From: Streptomyces griseocarneus
GTDB lineage: Bacteria > Actinomycetota > Actinomycetes > Streptomycetales > Streptomycetaceae
Assembly: GCA_003674045.1 (NCBI GenBank)
Contig: PENC01000035.1
Coordinates: 1-49,385 of the forward strand
Length of the DNA stretch: 49,385 nucleotides
Direction: 5' to 3'
The position numbers and the translations under genes were made by a program. The notes below the pieces were generated by a model that was given only the letters and a program-made list of their open reading frames with translations, was not told where the DNA came from and made no database searches. Shown here one piece after another: positions 32,745-41,133 of the stretch (positions are counted from its first letter, which is position 1; each line of letters opens with the position of its first letter).

Positions 32745-33103
32745 CGGTGACCTCCAGGGGTGGTGCCACGGAAGGATCTCGACGGCTCTCCAGAATAGGG
32801 CCGAAACCGCAGGCCCCGCCTCTGCGGCGGACTCTCGTACGAGTGAACGGGCGGGCGTACGCCGGGGCTTGCCGCAGCAGGCTCCGGCGCCCGGACCGGC
32901 GCACGGGCTCGGTGGCCCGTACCACCCCGGCGCGGGGGCACGCGCGTGCCGGGGTGCGGTACGGGTTCGCGGGGCGGCAGCGGCCCTTGACACTTGGGCG
33001 ATTGTCATGCACATTCCCAGCGCTTGGTCCGGACCCCACCCGGGTCCGAACCGGACGCTCCCACCCCCCGCCGCACCTCTTCACCCGGTTCCGGAGGAGC
33101 CCC
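32745..33103 (+). promoter_or_regulatory. 359-bp divergent region with a TTGACA promoter for the secreted protein
   Basis: TTGACA at 32987-32992 is followed 17 bp later by CACATT (33010-33015), a weak -10. This places a start about 80 nt before the ATG at 33104, which has CGGAGGAG upstream. The rest of the gap shows no gene and no promoter I can name for the minus-strand methyltransferase. Confidence 0.45.
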
Positions 33104-34090
33104 ATGACGAGATCCGCGCACCCCATCGGAAGATCCGGGAGATATCGCGCCCGCCTGGCCGCGGCCCTGCTCGCCGCGTGCGCCGCACTGGGCACCGGCG
33201 CCGCGGCAGCCCACTCCGCGCCCGCCGCCACCCCGGCCGCGGCCCGTACGCCGTCGCCCGACGCCCCGCACCGCGGGGTCGTCACCCTGGCACACCGGCC
33301 GGGCGACTCCCCCGCCCCGGGGCGGGACCGCGCCGCGCGCACCTTCCTGGAAGGCCGCCAGGCCCGGGCGGCGGCACGCGAGGACTCCATATCCGGCGGG
33401 CAACGCCGGCAGGACGCGGACCTCACGCACAACTGGTGGGGCGTCTTCCCCCAGCCGGGCACCCATGACGGGATCATGGCCACCCACAGCGTCGACCCGT
33501 CCTACCGCGTGTCGGACCCGGAGAACTTCACCTACGCGCCCACGACCAAGGCACAGAACTCCTGCATGGAGATGGTCACCGCCTACTGGAACTCCGGTGA
33601 CGAACTCTGGGCCTGGGACTGGTGCTCCAGCCCCGGCGGCCCCGCCAAGACCGTCCCGATCAACGCCGACTTCCTGGCGACGTACACCACCACGGCATCC
33701 GGGCGCCCCGCCTACACCGTGCAGATGGTCAAGGACGGCACGGGCACCAACCAGTGGTCCGCGTACCTCTACAACTACCGCACCTCCGGCTGGGATCTCC
33801 TCTACCGGCAGTCCGGCAGCGACCAGAGCGGGCTGAACTACGGCTGGGACATGTTCGAGATCTACGCGAGCGTCAACCCGGCCACGGGAACGGGCTATTA
33901 CTGCACCGAGGCACGCGACACCGTCTTCGACAGCAGCTCCGTCCAGCTGCGCAGCGGCGGCACGTGGCACCCGGCCCGCCCGGCCGACGCGCCCTGGACG
34001 GACACGTCCCCGAACGGGCGGGACTTCCTCTGCCCGGCCCTGCGCTTCGTCCAGGCCGGTGCGAACAATCACTGGACGGTGCGGCAGTAG
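33104..34090 (+). CDS. secreted protein, unknown function (328 aa)
   Basis: CGGAGGAG precedes ATG 33104. A signal peptide (RARLAAALLAACAALGTGAA ending AHS-A) is followed by an Ala/Pro/Arg-rich propeptide-like stretch to about residue 105. The mature domain of about 220 residues is rich in Trp and Tyr: LTHNWWGVFPQPGTHDGIMA, MEMVTAYWNSGDELWAWDWC, YLYNYRTSGWDLLYRQSGSD and YGWDMFEIYASVNPATGTGY. Four Cys (QNSC, WDWC, YYC, FLC) suggest two disulfides. It reads like a carbohydrate-binding or lectin-like fold, but I cannot name the family. It stands alone between a methyltransferase and gap. Confidence 0.8.
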   Translation: MTRSAHPIGRSGRYRARLAAALLAACAALGTGAAAAHSAPAATPAAARTPSPDAPHRGVVTLAHRPGDSPAPGRDRAARTFLEGRQARAAAREDSISGGQRRQDADLTHNWWGVFPQPGTHDGIMATHSVDPSYRVSDPENFTYAPTTKAQNSCMEMVTAYWNSGDELWAWDWCSSPGGPAKTVPINADFLATYTTTASGRPAYTVQMVKDGTGTNQWSAYLYNYRTSGWDLLYRQSGSDQSGLNYGWDMFEIYASVNPATGTGYYCTEARDTVFDSSSVQLRSGGTWHPARPADAPWTDTSPNGRDFLCPALRFVQAGANNHWTVRQ

Positions 34091-34248
34091 CCGGACCCAC
34101 CGCAGGAAATAGAGCAGGGCAAATCACCCCAAAGCGTCACAAACATGCACCCCACGCCCGATCAAATCACCCGAGGTGACACCCGTCGCAGACGCAAAAC
34201 GACATGGGGTTTAGCATGTGAGCGCTGCCTAGCTCGAAAGAGAAGCCT

Positions 34249-35694
34249 GTGACTGTCAACGACGACTCGTTCACAAACTGGAAGAACCGCGAGGAGATCG
34301 CGGAGTCGATGATCCCGATCATCGGGAAGCTGCACCGGGAGCGGGACGTCACGGTCCTGCTCCACAGCCGCTCCCTGGTGAACAAGTCGGTGGTCAGCAT
34401 CCTCAAGACCCACCGGTTCGCCCGGCAGATAGCCGGTGAGGAACTCTCGGTCACGGAGACGATGCCGTTCCTGCGGGCTCTCACCACGCTCGACCTCGGT
34501 CCTTCGCAGATCGACATCGGCATGCTCGCCGCCACCCACAAGAGCGACGACCGCGGCCTGTCGGTGGAGGAGTTCACGGCCGAGGCCGTCGCAGGTGCAA
34601 CGGGTGCCGACAAGATCGAGTGCCGTGCGCCGCGCGACGTCGTGCTCTACGGGTTCGGCCGCATCGGCCGCCTCCTGGCCCGTCTCCTCATCGAGAAGGC
34701 CGGTTCCGGCAACGGCCTGCGGCTGCGTGCCATCGTCGTCCGTCAGGGCGGTGACCAGGACATCGTCAAGCGCGCCTCACTGCTGCGGCGCGACTCCGTC
34801 CACGGTCAGTTCCAGGGCACGATCACCGTCGACGAGGAGAACAGCACGATCCTCGCCAACGGCAACGAGATCAAGGTGATCTACGCCAACGATCCGTCCG
34901 AGATCGACTACACGGCGTACGGCATCAAGAACGCCATCCTCATCGACAACACCGGCAAGTGGCGCGACCGCGAGGGCCTGTCGACCCACCTGCGCCCCGG
35001 CGTCGACAAGGTCGTCCTGACCGCGCCGGGCAAGGGCGACGTCCCCAATATCGTGCACGGCGTGAACCACGACACGATCAAGCCGGACGAGCGCATCCTG
35101 TCCTGCGCGTCCTGCACCACGAACGCGATCGTCCCGCCGCTGAAGGCGATGGCCGACGAGTACGGCGTCCTGCGCGGTCACGTGGAGACCGTCCACTCGT
35201 TCACCAACGACCAGAACCTGCTGGACAACTACCACAAGTCCGAGCGCCGCGGCCGCTCCGCGCCGCTCAACATGGTCATCACCGAGACCGGTGCCGCGTC
35301 CGCCGTCGCCAAGGCGCTGCCCGACCTCAAGGCGAAGATCACCGGCAGCTCGATCCGTGTCCCGGTGCCGGACGTCTCGATCGCGATCCTCAACCTGCAG
35401 CTCGCGCGCGAGACCACCCGCGAGGAGGTCCTCGACCACCTCCGCGACGTCTCCCTGACCTCGCCGCTCAAGCGCCAGATCGACTTCATCAGCGCGCCCG
35501 ACGCGGTCTCGAGCGACTTCATCGGCTCGCGCCACGCCTCGATCGTCGACGCGGGCGCCACCAAGGTCGAGGGCGACAACGCGATCCTCTACCTGTGGTA
35601 CGACAACGAGTTCGGCTACTCCTGCCAGGTCATCCGCGTCGTGCAGCACGTGTCCGGGGTGGAGTACCCGACCTTCCCGGCGCCGCGGGCCTGA
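34249..35694 (+). CDS. gap: glyceraldehyde-3-phosphate dehydrogenase, long form (481 aa)
   Basis: The Rossmann loop GFGRIGR is at 135-141 and the catalytic motif SCASCTTNAIVPP at 285-297 (active Cys289). HSFTNDQNLLDNYHK and YDNEFGYSCQVIRVVQHV complete a GAPDH. The first 125 residues are an extra helical domain not present in standard 335-residue GAPDHs, as in the second gap paralogue of streptomycetes. It catalyses reversible oxidation and phosphorylation of glyceraldehyde-3-phosphate in the cytoplasm. GTG 34249 is preceded by AGAGAAG. Two AAATCACCC repeats (34121, 34164) lie in the upstream gap, 43 bp apart. A strong hairpin follows. Confidence 0.95.
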   Translation: MTVNDDSFTNWKNREEIAESMIPIIGKLHRERDVTVLLHSRSLVNKSVVSILKTHRFARQIAGEELSVTETMPFLRALTTLDLGPSQIDIGMLAATHKSDDRGLSVEEFTAEAVAGATGADKIECRAPRDVVLYGFGRIGRLLARLLIEKAGSGNGLRLRAIVVRQGGDQDIVKRASLLRRDSVHGQFQGTITVDEENSTILANGNEIKVIYANDPSEIDYTAYGIKNAILIDNTGKWRDREGLSTHLRPGVDKVVLTAPGKGDVPNIVHGVNHDTIKPDERILSCASCTTNAIVPPLKAMADEYGVLRGHVETVHSFTNDQNLLDNYHKSERRGRSAPLNMVITETGAASAVAKALPDLKAKITGSSIRVPVPDVSIAILNLQLARETTREEVLDHLRDVSLTSPLKRQIDFISAPDAVSSDFIGSRHASIVDAGATKVEGDNAILYLWYDNEFGYSCQVIRVVQHVSGVEYPTFPAPRA

Positions 35695-35706
35695 CCCAAC
35701 GCCGTT

Positions 35707-35745
35707 CCGTGCCGGACGGGCCCGCTCCGGGCCCGTCCGGCACGG
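35707..35745. terminator. 17-bp perfect hairpin, bidirectional
   Basis: CCGTGCCGGACGGGCCC (35707-35723) is the exact inverted copy of 35729-35745, with a 5-nt GCTCC loop. It lies 12 bp after the gap stop and 18 bp before the ridA stop, so it can terminate both convergent genes. Confidence 0.9.
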
Positions 35746-35763
35746 TTGCCGCCGGCGCGGTGG

Positions 35764-36180
35764 TCACGGCCTCGGGTCGGCGACCACCGCGAAGGCCTCC
35801 ACCTCCAGCAGCAGGTCCGGCCGGAACAGCGCGGAGACCTGCACCGCAGAACTCGCGGGCAGCCGCTCGGTGCCGAGGAACTCGTCCCGCGCCGCGCGCA
35901 CGGCAGGCAGGTGGACGATGTCCGTGACGAAATACGTGAGCTTGACGACGTCGTCGAAGGTCGCGTCCGCGGCGGCCAGGCACCGGCGCAGGTTCTCGAA
36001 GACCTGCCGCGCCTGGGCGCCCGCGTCACCGGCGCCGACGAGCCCGCCGTTCTCGTCGAGGGCGACCTGGCCCGAGACGGCGACGAGGCGGCCGGTGCCG
36101 GAGACCACATGGGTGTAGCCCGCGCCGGGGGTCACACCAGCGGGGTCGGGGATGTGCGTGAGGTGCGTGTGTCGTGCCAT
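35764..36180 (-). CDS. RidA/YjgF/UK114-family protein (138 aa)
   Basis: Small trimer-forming Rid fold. VSGTGRLVAVSGQVALDENG, ARQVFENLRRCLAAADATFD and DVVKLTYFVTDI lead to SAVQVSALFRPDLLLEVEAF. The Arg in FRPDLLLEVEAF matches the Arg that RidA enzymes use to hold imine/enamine intermediates. Members deaminate 2-aminoacrylate or act on related imines; subclass cannot be settled here. It may belong to the same minus-strand run as the amidohydrolase and GS-like genes, 74 bp downstream. Confidence 0.88.
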   Translation of the reverse strand: MARHTHLTHIPDPAGVTPGAGYTHVVSGTGRLVAVSGQVALDENGGLVGAGDAGAQARQVFENLRRCLAAADATFDDVVKLTYFVTDIVHLPAVRAARDEFLGTERLPASSAVQVSALFRPDLLLEVEAFAVVADPRP

Positions 36181-36254
36181 GGCGCCATCCTCGACGGGCC
36201 CCCGCCCCGTACGCCAGCGCGAAGATCACACCGCCCCGCTCCACTGACGGCCCG

Positions 36255-37382
36255 TCACCCCGGAGCGAGCCCGTACAGCCGCCGTGCCGTGCCCGAGCCG
36301 ATCATCGCGGTGACGCGGCGCGCGTCGGCGGCGGCCCAGGCCCCGTCCCGTACCCACGCGTCGGTGAGGCCGGACAGGGCCTCGGTGAAGAGGCGGGTGC
36401 CGACCACGTAGAGCTCGGGGAGCCCGTAGGCGTCCGTGGAGAACATCACCTTCCCGAACGGGGCGAGTTCGAGCGTCTCGGCGAGGACCGCCCGGGCACG
36501 GGCGCCGACGTGGGTGAGCGCGAGGCCGACGTCGGTGTACACATGGGGGAAGGCGTGGGCGAGATAGGCCGCGCCTCGGTGGTACGGGTAGGTGTGCAGC
36601 AGCACCAGCCGGCAGCCGGTGGGGGCCACGGCCCGGACGAAGTCGGTGAGGAGCAGCGGGTCGCAGCGGTGCAGGCGCAGGTCGGGGTCGCCGAAGCCGG
36701 TGTGCAGCTGGAGGGGGAGCCCCGTCCCGGCGGCGGTCCACAGCAGGTGGCGCAGCAGAACGGGGTCGCGCAGCCGCTCCCCTGGCGCGCGGGCGGCCAG
36801 CCAGCGGTCGGCGGCGGCACGTACATCGGTCGCGGCGGGGCGTTCGGGGCCGAAGTCCAGTCCGTGGCGGTAGGCGACGACCGATTTGAACGCGACGGCG
36901 GTGCGGGTGGCCGCGTGCACGGCGCCGGCGAGGGCATCGAGGAAGGCACGGGTGGAGCCCGCGGTGTCGGCGGCGTGCTCGGCGAGGGTCTCCAGGCGCG
37001 CGATCTCGTGGGCCCGGCCCCCTGCCGCGGTGGCGAGCTCGTCAAGGCCGGTCAGTCCGTCGGACAGGCCGGTGTCCACGAGGAAGTCGCCGATTCCGGT
37101 GGCGCCGAGGAGCCGTCGGAGGGCCTCCTTCGTGCCGAGTTCGGCGCGGCGGGCGAGATAGTCGGCGGGCGGGCAGTGCTCCGGCAGCCCGAGCAGCGGC
37201 GGACACCAGCGGCGCAGTGCGAAGCCGAGCTGGGTGTCGAAGAAAGTGGTGCCGGGGGCCGCGGGCGCGTCGGACTCCGTCAGGTACGCGGCGAACTGCT
37301 CGGCGGTGAGGGGCGAGCGGGCCACACCATGGCAGTGGTGGTCGACCAGTGCGGGGCCGGGCTGCTCTGCGTGGGTGGTCAT
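36255..37382 (-). CDS. metal-dependent amidohydrolase, FluG N-terminal-like (375 aa)
   Basis: The N-terminal VDHHCHGV (residues 13-20) carries the H-x-H metal motif. Later blocks are LPLQLHTGFGDPDLRLHRCD, CRLVLLHTYPYHRGAAYLA and KVMFSTDAYGLPELYVVGTR, giving the other His residues and Asp of a TIM-barrel amidohydrolase. Such domains form the N-terminal half of fungal FluG, fused to a GS-like domain. Here the GS-like gene lies immediately upstream (25 bp), so the two are probably one operon and one pathway. The natural product may be a gamma-glutamylated amine that this enzyme cleaves, which is inference. The ATG at 37382 has AGGACAG upstream. Confidence 0.85.
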   Translation of the reverse strand: MTTHAEQPGPALVDHHCHGVARSPLTAEQFAAYLTESDAPAAPGTTFFDTQLGFALRRWCPPLLGLPEHCPPADYLARRAELGTKEALRRLLGATGIGDFLVDTGLSDGLTGLDELATAAGGRAHEIARLETLAEHAADTAGSTRAFLDALAGAVHAATRTAVAFKSVVAYRHGLDFGPERPAATDVRAAADRWLAARAPGERLRDPVLLRHLLWTAAGTGLPLQLHTGFGDPDLRLHRCDPLLLTDFVRAVAPTGCRLVLLHTYPYHRGAAYLAHAFPHVYTDVGLALTHVGARARAVLAETLELAPFGKVMFSTDAYGLPELYVVGTRLFTEALSGLTDAWVRDGAWAAADARRVTAMIGSGTARRLYGLAPG

Positions 37383-37407
37383 CTGCCGCTGTCCTGTGGT
37401 CGGTTGG

Positions 37408-38772
37408 TCAGTAGCGGTTGCGGAGGGCCTCGGCCAGCTCGCGCGGAGAGCGGCCCCGGGCGAGCTCGATCTCGCCGCGGCGGACGGCGAGGAGCGCTTC
37501 GAAGAGTGCGTCGCCCAGCGCGGCGCGCAGCGGCTCGGACCGGGCGAAGTGGTCGAGCGCGGCGGGCAGCGAGGAGGGCAGGCGGGGGGCGGTGCCGGTG
37601 TCCGCGGGGTTCCCGGGGACGGGCTCCGGGAGCGTGAGCTCGCGGTCGATGCCGTGGAGGCCGGCGGCGATGACGGCGCCCACGAGGAGGTAGGGGTTGG
37701 CGGTCGCGTCGAAGCACTTGAGCTCGGCGTTGGCCGCGTCCGGGACGAGGGGCGGCCCGGGGACGAAGCGGAGGGCCGCTTCGCGGTTCTCCACGCCCCA
37801 GCACTGGTACGCGCCCGCCCACAGGTTGGGGCGCAGCCGGAGGTAGCCGGCGGGCAGCGGGGCACCGACGGCCAGCAGTGCGGGAAGCTCCTCCAGCGCC
37901 CCGGCGAGAAAGGACTCGCAGGTACGGGTCATGCCGTGCGGCCCGTCGCCCGCGCGGCAGAGGTTCTTCCCGTCCTGCCACAGGCTCAGATGGAGGTGGC
38001 CGCCGTTGCCCACGGGCCCTGCCGTGACGACGGGGGCGAAGGAGACGGAGAGCCCGTGCCGGTGCGACACCGCGCGGACGGTCTCGCGCACCAGGACCAC
38101 GAGGTCGGCCGCGCGCACCGGGTCGGCGGGGGCGACGGAGACCTCGAACTGGCCTGCCGTGTACTCGGGGTGGATCTGCAGGACGTCGACGTCCTGGACG
38201 GCGAGGGCCTCGAAGAGGTCGCGCGCGTAGTCGGAGAGCCCGACCACGCGTGTCATGCCGTACGCGGGCCCTTCGGCGGCGTGGGGCACGTGGGGCCCCC
38301 GCCGTTCCGTGGGGTGGGCGGTGACGGTCCATTCGGTCTCGAAGCCCATACGGAACTCCAGGCCCTGCTCGGCGGCGCGGGCCGTCATCCGCCGGGCGAA
38401 CTGCCGCTGGCAGGCGGCGTACGGGGTGCCGTCCTGCTCGTAGCGGTCGACCGGGGCCCAGGCCCAGCCGGGCTGAGCGGCGAGGCAGGTGAGCCGGTCG
38501 AGGTCGGGGACGAGACGGAGGTCGCCCACCGGGCCGCCGATGTGCGGGCTGGTGACGGCCGAGTCGTCGGAGAGGTAGACGTCGAAGATCGGGGCCATGC
38601 CGACGCCCCACTGGGCGGCTTGCGGGAGACGTGCGGTGGGGACGGCCTTGACGCGGGTGATGCCCGCGTTGTCGACCCAGGTCAGGGCGACGCCGTGGAT
38701 GTCCTTCGCGGTCAGGCGGGCGGCGTACTGCCGGGCCTGCGACCCCGCGTGCTCCCGTTCGATGCTGTCCAA
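37408..38772 (-). CDS. glutamine synthetase-like gamma-glutamylamide synthetase (454 aa)
   Basis: GS fold. DIHGVALTWVDNAGITRVKA starts the N-terminal beta-grasp domain. The catalytic domain shows GFETEWTV, QIHPEYTAGQFEVSVAPADP, AGPVGNGGHLHLSLW (in place of NGSGMHxH), YQCWGVENREAALRFVP (the N-R-x4-R ATP motif) and LKCFDATANPYLLVGAVIAA. True GlnA differs at several ammonium-site positions. Streptomyces paralogues GlnA2, GlnA3 and GlnA4 glutamylate polyamines or ethanolamine, and this one is closest in feel to the GlnA4 type. TTG 38772 is supported by GAGGAGG 6 nt upstream. A stable hairpin sits just before that ribosome site. Confidence 0.88.
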   Translation of the reverse strand: MDSIEREHAGSQARQYAARLTAKDIHGVALTWVDNAGITRVKAVPTARLPQAAQWGVGMAPIFDVYLSDDSAVTSPHIGGPVGDLRLVPDLDRLTCLAAQPGWAWAPVDRYEQDGTPYAACQRQFARRMTARAAEQGLEFRMGFETEWTVTAHPTERRGPHVPHAAEGPAYGMTRVVGLSDYARDLFEALAVQDVDVLQIHPEYTAGQFEVSVAPADPVRAADLVVLVRETVRAVSHRHGLSVSFAPVVTAGPVGNGGHLHLSLWQDGKNLCRAGDGPHGMTRTCESFLAGALEELPALLAVGAPLPAGYLRLRPNLWAGAYQCWGVENREAALRFVPGPPLVPDAANAELKCFDATANPYLLVGAVIAAGLHGIDRELTLPEPVPGNPADTGTAPRLPSSLPAALDHFARSEPLRAALGDALFEALLAVRRGEIELARGRSPRELAEALRNRY

Positions 38773-38795
38773 GGCGTGCCTCCTCGTGGCCCGCT

Positions 38796-38824
38796 GGCCG
38801 CCGCCCCGCCCCGGGGGGGCGGCC
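38796..38824 (-). promoter_or_regulatory. long GC hairpin in the leader of the GS-like gene
   Basis: GGCCGCC (38796-38802) pairs with GGCGGCC (38818-38824), and CCCCG with CGGGG inside it, leaving a 3-nt loop. It lies about 12 nt before the GAGGAGG ribosome site in the mRNA. It could act as an attenuator, an mRNA-stability element, or the terminator of the small gene upstream. Confidence 0.5.
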
Positions 38825-38961
38825 GTCCGGGGCCGCCGCGGGCCCGGGTGGGGCGGGCGGATCATTTCCTGTTCGCCATCGGTGCCATTAGAGCGCACAC
38901 CGGCCGGTGGCGGCGGGTGCTTGCGAGGAGCGGGTCGCGCGGTAGGGGCAGTACGGACGGG

Positions 38962-39255
38962 TCAGTCGGACCGGTCGGAGCAGGCGGCCGGTCCGGGCAG
39001 CGGACCGTGGACGGGGGCGGCGCACTCGGGGCACCAGTAGCCGTCGCCGTGGACGTAGGCCCAGCCGAGTTCCTTGATGTGCGGGGTGGCGGTGTGGGCG
39101 TGGTGGAGGAGATACCCCCACAGGTCGTCGTCGCGCGTCGGGCCGGGGTCGGAGATGACGAGGTCGAAGGTGGTGCGGGCGTCGCAGCCGCGGTGATCGC
39201 ACGCCAGATAGAACCGGACCGGTCCGGGGGACTTTCCTGCGGTCGTCAAGCTCAT
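38962..39255 (-). CDS. small zinc-ribbon-like protein, unknown function (97 aa)
   Basis: ATG 39255 follows GTGGAG by 3 nt; an ATG 17 codons earlier is possible. The short sequence has FYLACDHRGCDARTTFDLVI and YVHGDGYWCPECAAPVHGPL. C-x4-C and C-x2-C would coordinate one zinc. No family is recognised. It is the first of the minus-strand run that continues with the GS-like and amidohydrolase genes, after a 189-bp gap that holds a hairpin. Confidence 0.65.
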   Translation of the reverse strand: MSLTTAGKSPGPVRFYLACDHRGCDARTTFDLVISDPGPTRDDDLWGYLLHHAHTATPHIKELGWAYVHGDGYWCPECAAPVHGPLPGPAACSDRSD

Positions 39256-39330
39256 GCGCTCCACTGTCGGGGAGCCGTCCGCCGAACGGAGGCGTGATCG
39301 CCCCATGTCTCCCCCGCACCAGTGACTCTA

Positions 39331-39346
39331 CGTGTGAGTACACACG
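39331..39346. promoter_or_regulatory. CGTGTG-AGTA-CACACG palindrome
   Basis: A perfect 6-bp dyad with a 4-bp spacer lies in the 202-bp divergent gap between the zinc-ribbon gene (minus) and the luciferase-like gene (plus). Size and symmetry suit a GntR- or TetR-type operator. No regulator gene is adjacent. Confidence 0.45.
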
Positions 39347-39457
39347 GGGTGGGGTAACGATGCGTGGCTGAACTGGTTGCCAGGGGGCATCCCACGTGAC
39401 CCGGGCCACACAACGCGGCCTTGAACCCCCCACCCCCCGCAACCCCACGATGGTCAC

Positions 39458-40354
39458 ATGCGAATCGGCCTAGCCCTCCCCCAGTACGGCACCCACGCCG
39501 ACCCCACCCGCATCGCGGCCTTCGCCAGGGACGCCGAGGCCGCGGGCTTCGACTCCTTCTGGGTCAACGACCGTGCCCTGGCGCCCGTACGGCCCAGCGA
39601 TGTCCACCCGATGCCGGGCTATTCCCCGGAGAACCCGTATCCCCCGGAGTACACCACCTACCTCGACCCGCTCACCGTACTGACCGTCGCCGCCACCGCG
39701 ACCACCCGGGCACGCCTCGGCACGAGCGTCCTCAACGCCACGTGGTACCCACCGCTGTTGCTCGCCCGGACCCTGACCACCCTCGACCGACTGAGCGGCG
39801 GCCGCCTGGACGTGGGGCTGGGCATCGGCTGGATGCGTGACGAAGCCGCGGCCCTCAACACGGACTTCGGCAAACGGGGCGCGCACCTCGACGAGATCCT
39901 CGACATCCTGCACGGGATCTGGACCGAAAACCCCTTCGCGCACGAGGGCCCCAACTGGCGTATTCCACGCGCCCATGTTGACCTGCGGCCGGTGCAACGG
40001 CCGCATCCGCCCGTCCTGCTGGGCGGTTTCAGTCCGGCCGCGCTGCGCCGGGTCGGCCGCAGGGCGGACGGCTGGGCGGGGGTGGCGATGCCGCCGAGCA
40101 GGCACACCGCCGTATGGGCCGTGGCACGCCGGGCGGCGGAGGAGGCCGGGCGCGACCCGGCAGCGCTGCGCCAGGAGATCCGTTTCTTCCCGGAGCCGGG
40201 CGCGACGCCGGAGAGCATCGCGGCGGCGCTGTCCACCGTCCGCTCCACAGGGGCGGACGGCTGCTTCTTCGACCTCCAGCAGACGGTCCGGGAGCCCGCC
40301 GAGGCCCTGGACCTGGGGATCAGAGCGCTGGAGCGGTACCGGGCGGGCAGCTAG
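39458..40354 (+). CDS. luciferase-like monooxygenase/F420- or FMN-dependent oxidoreductase (298 aa)
   Basis: LLM TIM-barrel protein. It starts MRIGLALPQYGTHADPTRIA, then FARDAEAAGFDSFWVNDR, TRARLGTSVLNATWYPPLLL, LARTLTTLDRLSGGRLDVGL and GIGWMRDEA. PVLLGGFSPAALRRVGRRAD and GWAGVAMPP lie near the flavin phosphate site. The family uses FMNH2 or coenzyme F420; in streptomycetes F420 is common. No leader ribosome site is obvious before ATG 39458. The TAG stop overlaps the stop of the opposite gene within CTAG. Confidence 0.88.
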   Translation: MRIGLALPQYGTHADPTRIAAFARDAEAAGFDSFWVNDRALAPVRPSDVHPMPGYSPENPYPPEYTTYLDPLTVLTVAATATTRARLGTSVLNATWYPPLLLARTLTTLDRLSGGRLDVGLGIGWMRDEAAALNTDFGKRGAHLDEILDILHGIWTENPFAHEGPNWRIPRAHVDLRPVQRPHPPVLLGGFSPAALRRVGRRADGWAGVAMPPSRHTAVWAVARRAAEEAGRDPAALRQEIRFFPEPGATPESIAAALSTVRSTGADGCFFDLQQTVREPAEALDLGIRALERYRAGS

Positions 40355-41034
40355 GAACACGCGATGCGTTCCATCTCGTGGAGCTGGGCGGCGCCTATGC
40401 GGCCTTCCTCCAGGGAGAGCAGCCAGGGCAGGAGCTGCGGAGTGGCCTTGAGCTCGCCGTGGAAGCCGAATTCGAGGTCGGCGAACGACCACTCGAACAG
40501 CCATGAATCCACTGCTTCGGAGAGGAATTGGTCCGCCGCTTCGGTCCGGGTCCCGGCCCAGACGGTCAGCCACGGTTCGAGCGTGCCCATGCACAGGGAG
40601 ATCACCTCCAGCGCTTCGCAGGCGAGGGCGGCGCCGGGGTAGTCGTGCAGGACCGACCACCACCAGGCGTGCCACACCTCCTCCAGCGCCTCTCGTTCAC
40701 GCCGCGGCCAGTCGCGCCAGCCGGCGGCGACCAGACGGGAGGCGACCATCTCGGGGATCACGCGGTGGTTGCCGGCCACCAGGAGGCGCACGATGCGGGG
40801 AGTCATCCGCCGGTACTGGCCGCGGAAGTCGTCCCAGTGGTCGGGCCCTTCGAAGGCGACGAGCCCGACGAGGCGCTCCGGCGCCTGGTCCGGGTGACCG
40901 GCGAGGGCCGCGAAGTCCTCTTCCGTGTAGCAGTAGGTGCAGCCGCCCGGGGTGAACGGCTGTGCTATGAAAGGTGCGAAGGCGGCGTCCAACGCGTCGA
41001 GGGCGTCCTGGAGTCGCTGGTGAGGGTCGGTCAC
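40351..41034 (-). CDS. conserved-looking protein of unknown function (227 aa)
   Basis: GTG start at 41034. The sequence is Trp- and acid-rich, soluble and probably helical. FIAQPFTPGGCTYCYTEEDF contains a C-x2-C that could bind zinc. RMTPRIVRLLVAGNHRVIPE and REREALEEVWHAWWWSVLHD follow, then LEFGFHGELKATPQLLPWLL. I do not recognise a family. It is convergent with the luciferase-like gene and 99 bp downstream of no co-directional partner except the deacetylase that follows it. Confidence 0.7.
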   Translation of the reverse strand: MTDPHQRLQDALDALDAAFAPFIAQPFTPGGCTYCYTEEDFAALAGHPDQAPERLVGLVAFEGPDHWDDFRGQYRRMTPRIVRLLVAGNHRVIPEMVASRLVAAGWRDWPRREREALEEVWHAWWWSVLHDYPGAALACEALEVISLCMGTLEPWLTVWAGTRTEAADQFLSEAVDSWLFEWSFADLEFGFHGELKATPQLLPWLLSLEEGRIGAAQLHEMERIACS

Positions 41035-41133
41035 GGGTCCTGCTGACGTACTCCGTCCGGCTTTCCGGAGAAGAGAGCGACGCTATCACGGGTCACCACG
41101 CCGCCGAATCGCCGGACGAACACCACTGACGAA

